From: Geobacteraceae bacterium
GTDB lineage: Bacteria > Desulfobacterota > Desulfuromonadia > Geobacterales > Pseudopelobacteraceae
Length of the DNA stretch: 64,000 nucleotides
Assembly (NCBI GenBank): GCA_013336525.1
Contig: JAAXTM010000002.1
Location: 682,001 to 746,000, forward strand
Reading direction: 5' to 3'
The notes below the pieces were generated by a model, which did not search any database, had not been told where the DNA came from, and saw only the letters and a list, made by a program, of their open reading frames with translations. Positions 31,195 to 40,131 of this stretch are shown here, piece by piece (position 1 is the stretch's first letter; every line of letters starts with the position of its first letter). A program made the translations under genes and the position numbers.

Positions 31195-31676
31195 GAGCCG
31201 AGACTCGTGCAAAACTACTGCGGGACCAGTCTGCTCTGTTGCCACTCGTTCGGAAGCGCAACGTACGTATGCAGTACGCTTCGCTCCTTCTCTCGTTTGC
31301 GCCTTGCATTCCGGTCTCCTCGCGACGTTTTGCAAGAGTCCCATGTTCCGGTTTTACTCTTCTGGAAGTAATGGTTGCACTGGCCATTATGGCTGGTGTC
31401 ATCCTGACCCTGCTCGGATCGGTGAATTATCACCTCGGGATCATAGCAAAAGAGCGTGACAGCACAACCCTGACGCTGCTTGCCCGCACCCGTATGGCCG
31501 AATTGGAACAGACACCGGTCAAAGGTGAAGGGACATTTGCCCCTTCCCATCCGGAGCTGAGCTGGAAAGCCGAATTACTGCCGGCCGACCTGCCCGGTTT
31601 GCAGAAACTGGTTGTCAAGGTACGGCGCGGCAGTGATGGCACGGAGGTGGCGCTTGTCCGCTATCTTCAGAAATAA
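31191..31676 (+). CDS. gspI: Type II secretion minor pseudopilin GspI with long leader
   Basis: 161 residues. The pseudopilin signature is GFTLLEVMVALAIMAGVILTLLGSV. The leader before that glycine is about 54 residues instead of the usual 6-10. The start shares ATGA with the gspH stop, as elsewhere in this operon, so the start position is credible; the only later in-frame ATG is at 31269. The additional leader corresponds almost exactly to a palindrome-bounded DNA element (31200-31342) that keeps the frame open. The mature domain is otherwise normal. Whether prepilin peptidase processes this long leader is open. Confidence 0.85.
   Translation: MRAETRAKLLRDQSALLPLVRKRNVRMQYASLLLSFAPCIPVSSRRFARVPCSGFTLLEVMVALAIMAGVILTLLGSVNYHLGIIAKERDSTTLTLLARTRMAELEQTPVKGEGTFAPSHPELSWKAELLPADLPGLQKLVVKVRRGSDGTEVALVRYLQK
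31200..31342. mobile_element. Palindrome-bounded element inserted in frame in gspI
   Basis: The left end GACTCGTGCAAAAC (31202-31215) and the right end GTTTTGCAAGAGTC (31327-31340) are inverted repeats matching at 13 of 14 positions, about 140 bp apart. Inside are further partial palindromes (GAAGCG at 31253-31258 against CGCTTC at 31278-31283, and CGTACG). The element begins three codons after the gspI start and ends just before CSGFTLLE. It has the traits of a small non-autonomous or ORF-invading palindromic repeat. No second copy was seen in this window. Confidence 0.65.
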
Positions 31677-32271
31677 AGGCTTCACGCTGCTGGAAATCCT
31701 GATTGCAGTAGTGTTATTAGGAATCCTGTCGGCGGCGCTTTATGGCAGCTATTTCGGTGTCCTGAGGGCAAGAGAGCGTGCATCGTCGGGAATGGAGTCG
31801 CGGAGGGAACTGGGTGCGACGCTTGACCTGCTCCGCCGTGAAGTATCATCGGCCATATTTAACCGGAGTGACAAGCGCCTTAGGTTTGTCGTGGAGGATC
31901 GAGATAATTTCGGGGTCCCTTCATCGACACTTGAGATGACTACTCTGGCCCCACCAGCCGGGGACAGCCGCAGTGAGTCAGGTATCGTTGTCGTCACATA
32001 CCGGATGGCCGGGAAAAATAAAAGATTTACTTTAACCCGTCAGGAGCGAGATCTTTTCTCGGAAGAATCCGTAATCCCCGCCTATCCGCAGATGGAGCAG
32101 ATAAATGCTTTTCTGGTGGAGTGCTACGACGGATCCAAGTGGATCAAGAGTTGGGATACAGCCATAAACGGTGCTTTGCCCAAGGGTGTGAGGGTGACTG
32201 TACAGATCGAAGAGGAAGGAAAACCGGTGCAGTTCACGGTACTCTCTACCCCTCGAGTTACTGCCCAATGA
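31654..32271 (+). CDS. gspJ: Type II secretion minor pseudopilin GspJ
   Basis: The start is set by the ribosome site: GGAGG (31643-31647) lies six bases before a TTG at 31654. This gives the leader MSAIFRNKG and cleavage before FTLLEI, an ordinary prepilin leader. ATG codons upstream (31612, 31636) would make it over-long. A hydrophobic helix ILIAVVLLGILSAALYGSYF and the soluble domain follow, with RREVSSAIF and a C-terminal VTVQIEEEG strand. GspJ is part of the pseudopilus tip complex. It overlaps gspI by 23 bp and gspK by the ATGA motif. Confidence 0.88.
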   Translation: MSAIFRNKGFTLLEILIAVVLLGILSAALYGSYFGVLRARERASSGMESRRELGATLDLLRREVSSAIFNRSDKRLRFVVEDRDNFGVPSSTLEMTTLAPPAGDSRSESGIVVVTYRMAGKNKRFTLTRQERDLFSEESVIPAYPQMEQINAFLVECYDGSKWIKSWDTAINGALPKGVRVTVQIEEEGKPVQFTVLSTPRVTAQ

Positions 32272-33200
32272 CCGGACGGCTGAAAAATGAATCCGGGTTT
32301 GCCCTGATTTTGACACTTGTTGTGACTGCGTTGATGGTTGCAGTGGTGGTTGAGATGATACACCAGGTGTATGTAGACACCTCACTAAGCCGCGGTTTTC
32401 GAGATGGACAGCAGGCCTCAATACTGGCTGAATCCGGAGCAACAGGGGGCGTAAAGCTCCTGCAGACAGCACTTTCCGGGCGCACTTTTACCGCACTTTC
32501 CGACATGTGGGCTACTCCGCTCAAGCTAGATGACGAGGTCGGTTCGCTGGAGATCACGGTTAGTGAGGAAAGTGGTAAAATTTACGTCAACGGTGTTGTT
32601 CAGCCGAACGGGACAGAAGAACCGTTTACACTTGCGGTGCTGCGACGGCTTGGAACGCGTTTAAAGCTGCAGGAAGATGTTTGGAACGCAGCAGCGGACT
32701 GGATTGACGGTGACGATATGCCGCGCTCCGGAGGGTTTGAAACGTCTGATTATCGAACGTTGAAACCTGCATATAGCGCCGGTAACCGTAAGTTCATGAC
32801 GCTGACGGAGTTGTCTCTGGTCAAAGGGGTCACTCCTGAACTGCTTGGCGCTTTGCGTCCATACCTGACGGTCTTTTCGGATCAGGCCGGTACTCATCAG
32901 ATAAACATAAATACCGCTCCTAAAGAAGTCCTGGTTGCCCTTGATGCAGGTATCGATTCCGGATTAGCGGAGAGAATTCTGGAGCGAAGGAGACTGACTC
33001 CGTTTAAAGCAACTGGAGAGCTTTCACAGGTACCAGGAATGGAGTCGGTTGCAACAGGTCTGATCGGCAAGATAAGCGTTAAAGGAAACCTCTTCAAGAT
33101 AACCTCTATCGCCAGGGTCAAGGATTCCGGGCGGACGGTAGAGGCGGTTGTCCGTCTCACTGGTGGAGCAGCGGAGTTTTTATCGTGGCAGGAATACTGA
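32268..33200 (+). CDS. gspK: Type II secretion minor pseudopilin GspK
   Basis: About 310 residues. The start ATG overlaps the gspJ stop as ATGA. The leader MTGRLKNESG ends at a G before FALILTLVVTALMVAVVVEMIHQ; GspK characteristically lacks the Glu5 of other pseudopilins, as seen here. The large soluble domain includes the helical SAM-like portion (DWIDGDD, LTELSLVKGVTPELLGALRPYLTVF) and INTAPKEVLVAL, all typical. GspK caps the pseudopilus. Confidence 0.9.
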   Translation: MTGRLKNESGFALILTLVVTALMVAVVVEMIHQVYVDTSLSRGFRDGQQASILAESGATGGVKLLQTALSGRTFTALSDMWATPLKLDDEVGSLEITVSEESGKIYVNGVVQPNGTEEPFTLAVLRRLGTRLKLQEDVWNAAADWIDGDDMPRSGGFETSDYRTLKPAYSAGNRKFMTLTELSLVKGVTPELLGALRPYLTVFSDQAGTHQININTAPKEVLVALDAGIDSGLAERILERRRLTPFKATGELSQVPGMESVATGLIGKISVKGNLFKITSIARVKDSGRTVEAVVRLTGGAAEFLSWQEY

Positions 33201-33238
33201 CACAAATACAACATCAGTAGATGAGGGTGCGGCATACA

Positions 33239-34552
33239 ATGGATTATCTGATTCTACAGGCTGAAGAAAATCTTCTGACAGTAGCCCATTTTGAAGTGTC
33301 CAAACGTTCCACTGAACTGGTCGGAGCCGCTTCAATTGAGTTGAACGAAGAGCGAACACTTTCTGATGCGGTCCGGAACATCGCTGAAAAGATGACCGGC
33401 TCACTGCGCATCATACTCTGCCTTCCTCCTGCACTGTTTGCACAGCGTTCCGTTTCGCTTCCGTTTAGCGATCTTCGCAAGGCCCGTGAGGTCCTTCCGG
33501 CTCACTTGCAGGGAGACATTGCACTGCCGGTTGATGAGCTGGCGCTTGGTGTCCTGCCGGTCGAAGATGGCAACTTTCTTGCTTTGTGGGCACGCAAGAA
33601 CGATCTCAGCGCGTATATCGGACAGTTCCGCGAAGCGGGCATCGAACCCCATGTGGTCAGTTCGCTCCCGTTTGCACTGGCCTCGTTTCCGGGACTCCCG
33701 CTCGACTGTGCGGTTTACGACGGAAGATCTCTAGCCCTTTTGCATGGGGGGCGGTTGGCTTATTTCCGTGCGTTTAATTCCGAAGTGACCGCCGCGACTA
33801 TAGCAGCCACGCTGTCGGCAGTGGAACTCTCCGGTGGTTTTATCCCGCCGCGAATTTGTCTGATCGGATCCGGTAAAAATGGACTTGTTGATGTTGAATC
33901 GCTGCCATTACCGGTTGAACCTGTAGAGTTCCCAGCGGAATTGGGGCACCTGTTTAAAAATGATGAAACCTTTCAGCAGTTGGCTGGTCTCTATGCTGTG
34001 GCACGTGCCAGTTATTCCGGCACGCTCCCCGATTTTCGGCAGGGGGAGCTTGCCTGGACCGCCGGGGATGCCAGGCTGCGCAAGAAGCTGATCCTGACCA
34101 GCATACTCGTGGCGGCCGTTATTCTGCTGCTGTTCATAAACAAAGGGATTCAATATCGTGCCGCCTCAGCTGATCTTTCATCATTAAACAAATCGATCAG
34201 CACTATCTATCGTGAAATTTTCCCGACGCGGGCCAAAGCGGTTGATGAAATTTCTGAAATCAAAGGTGAGATCAGAAAGCTGGCTGGAGTAGAAAACTCG
34301 AGCGGGTATCTGGATATCATCAAAAAGCTGGCCGAAGCCAAAGGGAACTCCATAAACGGCCTGTATGAAGCAGAGCTTGAGGGGCGCAACCTGCGGATAA
34401 AAGGGGACGCGCGCTCCGCTCAGGCGGTCAATGAGTTTAAAGCGGCATTGACCCCGCTGCTGGCGACAGCTGAACTGGGAGAAGTCAAGAGCCGCCCCGA
34501 CGGCACAGTCGGTTTTGCCCTGACAGGGACTCTCAAGGAGGGGACAAGATGA
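33239..34552 (+). CDS. gspL: Type II secretion protein GspL
   Basis: About 437 residues. The N-terminal cytoplasmic actin-like domain includes ARKNDLSAYIGQFREAGIEPHVVSSLPFALA. One membrane span is near residues 285-303 (LILTSILVAAVILLLFI), followed by a ferredoxin-like periplasmic domain with SINGLYEAELEGRNLRIKGDARSAQAVNEFKAAL. GspL anchors the GspE ATPase to the inner-membrane platform with GspM. I use ATG 33239 (MDYLILQAEE) with GAGGG upstream; an ATG six codons earlier is possible. It overlaps gspM by four bases. Confidence 0.85.
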   Translation: MDYLILQAEENLLTVAHFEVSKRSTELVGAASIELNEERTLSDAVRNIAEKMTGSLRIILCLPPALFAQRSVSLPFSDLRKAREVLPAHLQGDIALPVDELALGVLPVEDGNFLALWARKNDLSAYIGQFREAGIEPHVVSSLPFALASFPGLPLDCAVYDGRSLALLHGGRLAYFRAFNSEVTAATIAATLSAVELSGGFIPPRICLIGSGKNGLVDVESLPLPVEPVEFPAELGHLFKNDETFQQLAGLYAVARASYSGTLPDFRQGELAWTAGDARLRKKLILTSILVAAVILLLFINKGIQYRAASADLSSLNKSISTIYREIFPTRAKAVDEISEIKGEIRKLAGVENSSGYLDIIKKLAEAKGNSINGLYEAELEGRNLRIKGDARSAQAVNEFKAALTPLLATAELGEVKSRPDGTVGFALTGTLKEGTR

Positions 34553-35097
34553 GACCTCTGGAGATCATCCGCGAATTCTGGCAGGATCTAGACCCCAGCA
34601 CACGCCTCTGGCTAGGGTATATTTTGATTGCCCTGCTTGCTGCCGCGGTTGGCTGGTCGGCTCTGAGCGCTAAAGTCCAGGATCTTGAAAAAAAACGCTC
34701 GGCCCGTGAAACAGTACTGAAGGATTTGCTGCCGCTCAAGATGGCATACCTGTCCGCCCGGCAGTCCTCCGAACAGATGAATGGCCGTATGGCATCACTC
34801 CGCCCGGATGATTCACTATCTAAAATCATCGAAGATATTGGTATCAAAGGGAAATCAGTTAAGATAGCCCCGGTAAAGGGTGAAGACCGCGCTGGTTTTA
34901 CCGAGGATGCCGCCGATATCCGCATCGACGGCTTAACGCTCAACGAAGCGGTCAACCTGCTCTATCGACTCGAAAAGGGGAGCCGTCCGCTGGTGGTAAA
35001 AAAATGTAATCTGCGGACCCGTTTTGATGATCCTTCCCGCTGTGATTTGAGTATGGTTCTTGCGCTGCTTAGACCGACAGCGGGTCTGGCTAAATGA
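34549..35097 (+). CDS. gspM: Type II secretion protein GspM
   Basis: 182 residues. A cytoplasmic tail of about 20 residues is followed by a membrane span (LWLGYILIALLAAAVGWSAL), a coiled coil (LEKKRSARETVLKDLLPLK) and a small periplasmic ferredoxin-like domain with DDSLSKIIEDI and ADIRIDGLTLNEAVNLLYRLE. This matches GspM, which pairs with GspL. It starts on an ATGA overlap with gspL and ends on one with gspN; AGGAGG lies upstream of the ATG. Confidence 0.85.
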   Translation: MRPLEIIREFWQDLDPSTRLWLGYILIALLAAAVGWSALSAKVQDLEKKRSARETVLKDLLPLKMAYLSARQSSEQMNGRMASLRPDDSLSKIIEDIGIKGKSVKIAPVKGEDRAGFTEDAADIRIDGLTLNEAVNLLYRLEKGSRPLVVKKCNLRTRFDDPSRCDLSMVLALLRPTAGLAK

Positions 35098-35936
35098 TAA
35101 AAGCGACACTGCTTGCAAGGGGGGCCGGCCTTACGGCTGCGGTTCTGGCTCTTTTTCTGATTCTCAGCTATGTGATGTTCCCGACTGAGAGGATTGATTC
35201 CTTGCTTGCTCAGATTCTATCAAAACAGGGGTTGTCGCTTTCCCCAGCTGTTCACAAAACACCCCTTCCGGGTCTGGCATGGGATGATCTGCTGCTGTCG
35301 TCAGAACAAGGTCCGCTACTGAGCTGCCGGCGGCTTCAGGTCAGACCGCTGCTGCTCCCTTTATTCATGGGACGTGCTGTGATTAACGGTGGGGCAACGA
35401 TTGGAAAGGGGCATCTGGATATCAGGTATGCTCTGAATGGCAAAGCGGCTATGGATCTTGAAGCGGACGGCATTGCTCTTGCCGACATACCCTTTTTCAG
35501 TAGTGTGCTGGGTGCCAAAGTGGCTGGTGACCTCTGGAGTCAGGGTACGCTGCAGCGCAGCTCAAAGGGTTTAAACGGCGACTTGAAGCTGGAGATAAAG
35601 AAGCTCGAGTTTTCCGGCGTCAAACTGGGAGCCTTTTCACTCCCAGATGCTGCAGGCCTGAAAACACAGGGGATGGTCAGAGTCAGCCAGGGTAAAGCTC
35701 GTCTGGAGAGTTTTACGCTGGAAGGGGACGGAATTTACATGCGCATCTCGGGTGACCTCCCGTCGGGGGGCAACGCCGCGATGGAACCTCTCAATATGAG
35801 TCTGGAAATCATGCCTAAACCGGAGTTCCTGGAAAAGCAGAAGCTGGTTTTTATGCTGCTGGCCAAGTTTATGACCTCTCCGGGTGTCTATACCGTACCG
35901 ATCAGGGGCACGCTGCTTAAGCCCGTGACTCTATAG
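35094..35936 (+). CDS. gspN: Type II secretion protein GspN
   Basis: 280 residues. An N-terminal membrane span (LTAAVLALFLILSYVMFP) is followed by a periplasmic beta-rich domain. A segment LPGLAWDDLLLSSEQGPLLSCRRLQVRPLL and the repeated pattern GDLKLEIKKLEFSGVKLG match the GspN/AsmA-like family. GspN is an accessory inner-membrane component found in some T2SS clusters. The start overlaps gspM (ATGA), and the next gene follows after 17 bp with AGGGGGAAA upstream. Confidence 0.8.
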   Translation: MIKATLLARGAGLTAAVLALFLILSYVMFPTERIDSLLAQILSKQGLSLSPAVHKTPLPGLAWDDLLLSSEQGPLLSCRRLQVRPLLLPLFMGRAVINGGATIGKGHLDIRYALNGKAAMDLEADGIALADIPFFSSVLGAKVAGDLWSQGTLQRSSKGLNGDLKLEIKKLEFSGVKLGAFSLPDAAGLKTQGMVRVSQGKARLESFTLEGDGIYMRISGDLPSGGNAAMEPLNMSLEIMPKPEFLEKQKLVFMLLAKFMTSPGVYTVPIRGTLLKPVTL

Positions 35937-35953
35937 TTTAGGGGGAAAAGCAG

Positions 35954-37087
35954 ATGGCTATCAAACTCGGTGAAATGCTGCTGAAAGAAAAACTGATTAC
36001 TCCGGAACAGCTCGATGAAGCTCTCAAGAGTCAGATCATATTCGGCATCAAGCTGGGGAGCAGCCTGATTGAACTGGGGTTTATAACCGACGAGCAGTTG
36101 TGCCATTTTTTAAGTAGCAAACTTGGAGTCCCGGCGGTGAGCCCCCGGGAAATGTCGTGGGTATCCCAGGATGTACTCGCTCTGGTATCGGCCGAGTTGG
36201 CAGGAAAATATCGCGTGGTACCGATCAGGGCTGACGGGAAAAAGCTGTCGCTGGCCATGGCGGATCCTACTGATTTTAAAGCAATAGATGAGGTGGCATT
36301 TGTCACCGGGTGTGTCATACTTCCACATATTGTACCGGACGTCCGGATAACCGCGGCTCTCTCAAAGTATTATCAGATAAGTGGTGATTACCGCTATCTG
36401 CGGATAGAAGGGGAGCTTGCCAACAAACAGAGAAAAACTCCCGTTGAACATGTCGTTAAAAAAGCGGAAAAAATTGAAATTCAGATGATGAGTGAAAGTG
36501 GAGAGCTGCTCAATATTGAAATTCCGCTCGAATTTGAAGGGTTTGCCAATCTCCCTGATATTGAAGATGGTTACGCTACTGCATTAGGATGGATTGAGCG
36601 TTATTCCGTCGACCGGCTTTCGCTCGAATTTGCATCTGCAAAGAATCGTGACCAGGTAGCATCCGTTTTCATAAAATACCTCGGTCAGGAATTCACAGTC
36701 GGTGCACTGTTTATTGTCCGGAACGACAGAGCAGTGGGCTGGCGTGGCGTCGCCTCAGGGAAGCGCATTGAAGAACTGGAGAGCCTTAATATTCTTCTCA
36801 GCAAACCGTCAGTGATCCGTGATGTACTTGAAACCCGCCAGTTTGCGATGGGCATATTGGCCCAGACACCCGAAAATGTGCAGCTACTCAGGGCCCTCGG
36901 AGTCGGCTTTAGCACACCTTTGCTGGTACTGCCGATTGTCATGGTAAAAAAAGTTGTAGCCGTCGTGGTCGTCTCTGCAGAAATGGAAGCTCTCGGCAAA
37001 CGCTTGCAGGAACTCCAGAAGCTGGTATACAAAGCATCACTGGCGTTTGAGATGCTTATTATAAAAAACAAGATTTTGATGACATGA
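35954..37087 (+). CDS. GspE-N (MshEN-like) domain protein without ATPase
   Basis: 377 residues. The first 150 resemble the N-terminal domain of GspE/PilB-type ATPases: KLGEMLLKEKLITPEQLDEALKSQ, then KLGSSLIELGFITDEQLCHFLSSKLGVP, and PIRADGKKLSLAMADPTDFKAIDEVAFVTG. In MshE and relatives such repeats bind cyclic di-GMP. No Walker motifs follow. The C-terminal 180 residues are a mixed alpha/beta domain, possibly GAF-like, ending in a helix. It is joined to gspN and shares ATGA with nadD. I infer a regulatory or adaptor protein of the secretion system, possibly a cyclic di-GMP sensor; this is untested. Confidence 0.7.
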   Translation: MAIKLGEMLLKEKLITPEQLDEALKSQIIFGIKLGSSLIELGFITDEQLCHFLSSKLGVPAVSPREMSWVSQDVLALVSAELAGKYRVVPIRADGKKLSLAMADPTDFKAIDEVAFVTGCVILPHIVPDVRITAALSKYYQISGDYRYLRIEGELANKQRKTPVEHVVKKAEKIEIQMMSESGELLNIEIPLEFEGFANLPDIEDGYATALGWIERYSVDRLSLEFASAKNRDQVASVFIKYLGQEFTVGALFIVRNDRAVGWRGVASGKRIEELESLNILLSKPSVIRDVLETRQFAMGILAQTPENVQLLRALGVGFSTPLLVLPIVMVKKVVAVVVVSAEMEALGKRLQELQKLVYKASLAFEMLIIKNKILMT

Positions 37088-37734
37088 GAATCGGACTACT
37101 GGGGGGGAGCTTTAATCCGGTTCACAATGCTCATCTGCGCATTGCTGCTGAGGCGCAGGCCGCCTGTCTACTGGACCTGGTCATCTTTATTCCGGCTGCC
37201 GATCCACCCCATAAGGTTCTGGCTGGCGGAGTTTCCTTTGAACAGCGCTCCAAAATGGTGAGCATGGCAATCGCCGGCAGTCCTTATTACAAGTTGTCAA
37301 GCATCGAGGAGGAACGGGGCGGGAAATCATACTCCATCGACACAATCCGGGCCTTTATGAAAGAGTATCAGGCAGATGACCTTTTCTTTATAATCGGCGC
37401 TGATTCGTTTCTGGAAATCGGCACATGGCATCGCTATGACGAGATATTCCCATTGTGCAATCTGGTCGTCGTCGAGCGCCCCGGCTGTTCGATTGCCAAC
37501 CCGCTTGAAGCACTGCCTGATGCTGTCAGAGGGGTGTTCTCCCTTAACAGTGAAACCGGCCGCCTGGAGCACAATTCCGGCCGTACGATCTTTTTTATAA
37601 CAGGTTCGCCGCTGGAGCTTTCATCGACTGAAATCCGTCGGCTTGCCGCTGATGGAGCCGATATAACCCCGTATGTACCATCTGAAGTTGCAGCATATAT
37701 CTCGCACCAAAGGATCTACCACCAATGCCAGTAA
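37084..37734 (+). CDS. nadD: Nicotinate-nucleotide adenylyltransferase
   Basis: 216 residues. NadD adenylates nicotinate mononucleotide to deamido-NAD. The nucleotidyltransferase motif GGSFNPVHNAHLRIA is at the N terminus. FIPAADPPHK, FIIGADSFLEIGTWHRYDEIF and the ISSTEIR-like LSSTEIRRL near the C terminus complete the family pattern. It starts on an ATGA overlap and overlaps rsfS by 10 bp. The nadD-rsfS-rlmH order is common and links NAD synthesis to ribosome factors. Confidence 0.96.
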   Translation: MRIGLLGGSFNPVHNAHLRIAAEAQAACLLDLVIFIPAADPPHKVLAGGVSFEQRSKMVSMAIAGSPYYKLSSIEEERGGKSYSIDTIRAFMKEYQADDLFFIIGADSFLEIGTWHRYDEIFPLCNLVVVERPGCSIANPLEALPDAVRGVFSLNSETGRLEHNSGRTIFFITGSPLELSSTEIRRLAADGADITPYVPSEVAAYISHQRIYHQCQ

Positions 37735-38138
37735 AAAAAACAGAAACTGTTGAAAAAACGACTCTGACTGCGACCGAGCGTGCACTAAAATGTGCCGAGC
37801 TGGCGTATGACAAAAAGGCTTATGATATCTGCGTGCGCGATATCTCCAGAGTCTCCTCGATTGCCGACTATATGGTGATCATCTCCGGCTCTTCCGACAA
37901 ACAGAACCAGGCCATTGCCGATAATATTCGTACAGGCTTGAAAAAGTTCGGCAAGGTCAATGACATCGAAGGGGCCAAAGATGGCAAATGGATCGTCATG
38001 GATTACGGTGACGTACTGGTACATGTCTTCCACGACCAGATCCGCCGCTATTACGACCTTGACGGCATCTGGGGCATGGCACCGGAGCTGGAACTGCCGC
38101 CGGAAATCAAGGCGGCCCGCAAGGAATCCGATTTTTGA
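37725..38138 (+). CDS. rsfS: Ribosomal silencing factor RsfS
   Basis: 137 residues. The core KKAYDICVRDISRVSSIADYMVIISGSSDKQNQAIADNI, then GAKDGKWIVMDYGDVLVHVFHDQIRRYYDLDGIW, is the Iojap/RsfS family. RsfS binds ribosomal protein L14 and blocks subunit joining under nutrient limitation. A Lys/Thr-rich extension of about 20 residues precedes the core. The stop shares TTGA with rlmH. Confidence 0.95.
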   Translation: MPVKKTETVEKTTLTATERALKCAELAYDKKAYDICVRDISRVSSIADYMVIISGSSDKQNQAIADNIRTGLKKFGKVNDIEGAKDGKWIVMDYGDVLVHVFHDQIRRYYDLDGIWGMAPELELPPEIKAARKESDF

Positions 38139-38593
38139 AAATCAAGGTTTTGTGGGTCGGAAAAAGCCGTGACCCCTGGGTTAAGGATGCGATCGACGAA
38201 TACGCCGGTCGCATCCGTCGCTACTCGCCGCTGGATCTGGTTGATATCCGCGACGAAAAGGGGGCCGAGGCGGAAGAGATGCGCCGCCGTGAGTGCGAAC
38301 GGCTGGAGAAGCAGATCTCGCCCAATGCCACGCTTGTCCTGCTGGATGAGCGGGGCGAGCAGATGGATTCCCCCGCCTTGGCAGCCTTTGTCGGCAAGCA
38401 ACGCGACAGCGGCGTTGGCGAGCTGATCTTTGCCATCGGCGGCGCCTACGGCTTCTCCGAAGAGTTCCGGCGTCGGGGCAAATTGCTGGCGTTGTCAAAG
38501 ATGACCTTCACCCACCAGATGGTGCGGGCATTCCTGCTGGAGCAGATATATCGAGCCTTTACAATACTGAACAAAGAGCCTTATCATCACTGA
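38135..38593 (+). CDS. rlmH: 23S rRNA pseudouridine1915-N3-methyltransferase RlmH
   Basis: 152 residues of the SPOUT fold. [34 protein letters not shown] and the knotted C-terminal [32 protein letters not shown] are complete. It methylates pseudouridine 1915 of 23S rRNA in the assembled 70S ribosome. The start is a TTG at 38135 that overlaps the rsfS stop (TTGA). Confidence 0.95.
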   Translation: MKIKVLWVGKSRDPWVKDAIDEYAGRIRRYSPLDLVDIRDEKGAEAEEMRRRECERLEKQISPNATLVLLDERGEQMDSPALAAFVGKQRDSGVGELIFAIGGAYGFSEEFRRRGKLLALSKMTFTHQMVRAFLLEQIYRAFTILNKEPYHH

Positions 38594-38610
38594 TCCGAAA
38601 GGGCGTACCG

Positions 38611-40131
38611 ATGAAAAAACCACTTATTCTGATGATCCTCGACGGCTGGGGGATCAACCCCAACCCCGTTCACAATGCCGTTGCCCTGGCAAAAACGCCC
38701 AATCTTACGAAATATTTAGCGGAATATCCACATGTTGCAATTAGGACCTCCGGCATGGCTGTCGGTCTGCCGGAAGGGCAGATGGGCAACTCCGAGGTAG
38801 GGCATCTCAATCTGGGGGCCGGCCGGGTTGTCTACCAGGAGCTGACCCGCGTTACCAAGGCCATCCTGGATGGCGACTTCTTCAACAACCCAACACTGCT
38901 TGATTGCATCGCCAAGGTTAAAGCGGCAGGCGGGAGGCTGCACCTCTCAGGGCTGCTCTCTGACGGGGGGGTACATTCCCACAACACCCATCTCTATGCC
39001 CTGCTTGAGCTTGCTAAGCGTGAGGGGTTACGGGATGTTTTTGTACACTGCCTGCTTGACGGCCGTGATACCCCACCGCAGAGCGGCACCGGTTATCTGG
39101 CGGAGCTGGAGGCTGAATTAGCGCGGATCGGCGTCGGGAGAATCGCCACGGTTATGGGGCGCTATTACGCGATGGATCGTGACAATCGTTGGGAAAGGGT
39201 TGAGAAGGCATATAACGCCATTGTCTGCGCCGAAGGCGAGAAACACGCAACGGCACAAGAGGCGATTGAGCATAGCTACGCCGCCGGAGTGCATGACGAG
39301 TTTGTCGTACCGGTTGTCATTGCCGAAAACGCCACTGTCAATAATGGCGACGGCTTCATCTTCTTCAATTTCCGCTCCGACCGGGCCCGTGAAATTACCA
39401 GGGCCATAGCTCTGGATGGCTTTGACGGTTTTGAGCGCCGGAACTGGCCGAAGCTGTCCGGATATGTTTGCCTGACCGAATATGATGCAACTTTTGGCCT
39501 GCCGATCGCCTTCGGTTCCACGGAGTTGACCAACATTCTTGGCGGAGTGCTGGCTGATGCCGGGATGAAACAGCTGCGCATCGCAGAAACCGAGAAATAT
39601 GCCCATGTCACCTTCTTCTTTAACGGTGGCGTCGAAACGCCATTTCCGGGTGAAGATCGTGCTCTGATCCCGTCACCGAAAGAGGTTGCCACTTACGACC
39701 TGAAGCCGGAAATGAGTGCCGCTCTTGTAACCGACGAGCTGTTGAACAGGCTTGATCAGGGTATCTACGATGTGATCATCCTCAACTTTGCCAACTGCGA
39801 CATGGTTGGGCATACCGGTATCGAGGCGGCGGCAATCAAGGCGGTCGAGACAGTTGATGCCTGTGCCGGGCGGATTGTTGCCAAGGTGCAGGAGATAGGC
39901 GGTGCGGTGCTGATCACCGCTGATCACGGCAATGCCGAACAGATGCAGGACGAAAACGGCGAGCCGTTCACCGCCCACACGACCAATCCGGTCTGGCTGG
40001 TGCTGGTGGATGACAGCCGGAAAGGTGTGAAGCTCCGCGAAGGTGGCCGCCTGGCCGATGTTGCACCGACGATGCTGAAGATGTTGGGTTTGTCGCAGCC
40101 CATGGAGATGAGTGGAGAAAGCCTGCTATGA
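38611..40131 (+). CDS. gpmI: 2,3-bisphosphoglycerate-independent phosphoglycerate mutase
   Basis: 506 residues. It interconverts 3- and 2-phosphoglycerate with two manganese ions. The metal site starts LMILDGWG (Asp11). The phosphoryl-accepting Ser61 lies in [16 protein letters not shown]. Family segments [46 protein letters not shown] and [11 protein letters not shown] all occur in order. It ends on an ATGA overlap with the next gene. Confidence 0.97.
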   Translation: MKKPLILMILDGWGINPNPVHNAVALAKTPNLTKYLAEYPHVAIRTSGMAVGLPEGQMGNSEVGHLNLGAGRVVYQELTRVTKAILDGDFFNNPTLLDCIAKVKAAGGRLHLSGLLSDGGVHSHNTHLYALLELAKREGLRDVFVHCLLDGRDTPPQSGTGYLAELEAELARIGVGRIATVMGRYYAMDRDNRWERVEKAYNAIVCAEGEKHATAQEAIEHSYAAGVHDEFVVPVVIAENATVNNGDGFIFFNFRSDRAREITRAIALDGFDGFERRNWPKLSGYVCLTEYDATFGLPIAFGSTELTNILGGVLADAGMKQLRIAETEKYAHVTFFFNGGVETPFPGEDRALIPSPKEVATYDLKPEMSAALVTDELLNRLDQGIYDVIILNFANCDMVGHTGIEAAAIKAVETVDACAGRIVAKVQEIGGAVLITADHGNAEQMQDENGEPFTAHTTNPVWLVLVDDSRKGVKLREGGRLADVAPTMLKMLGLSQPMEMSGESLL

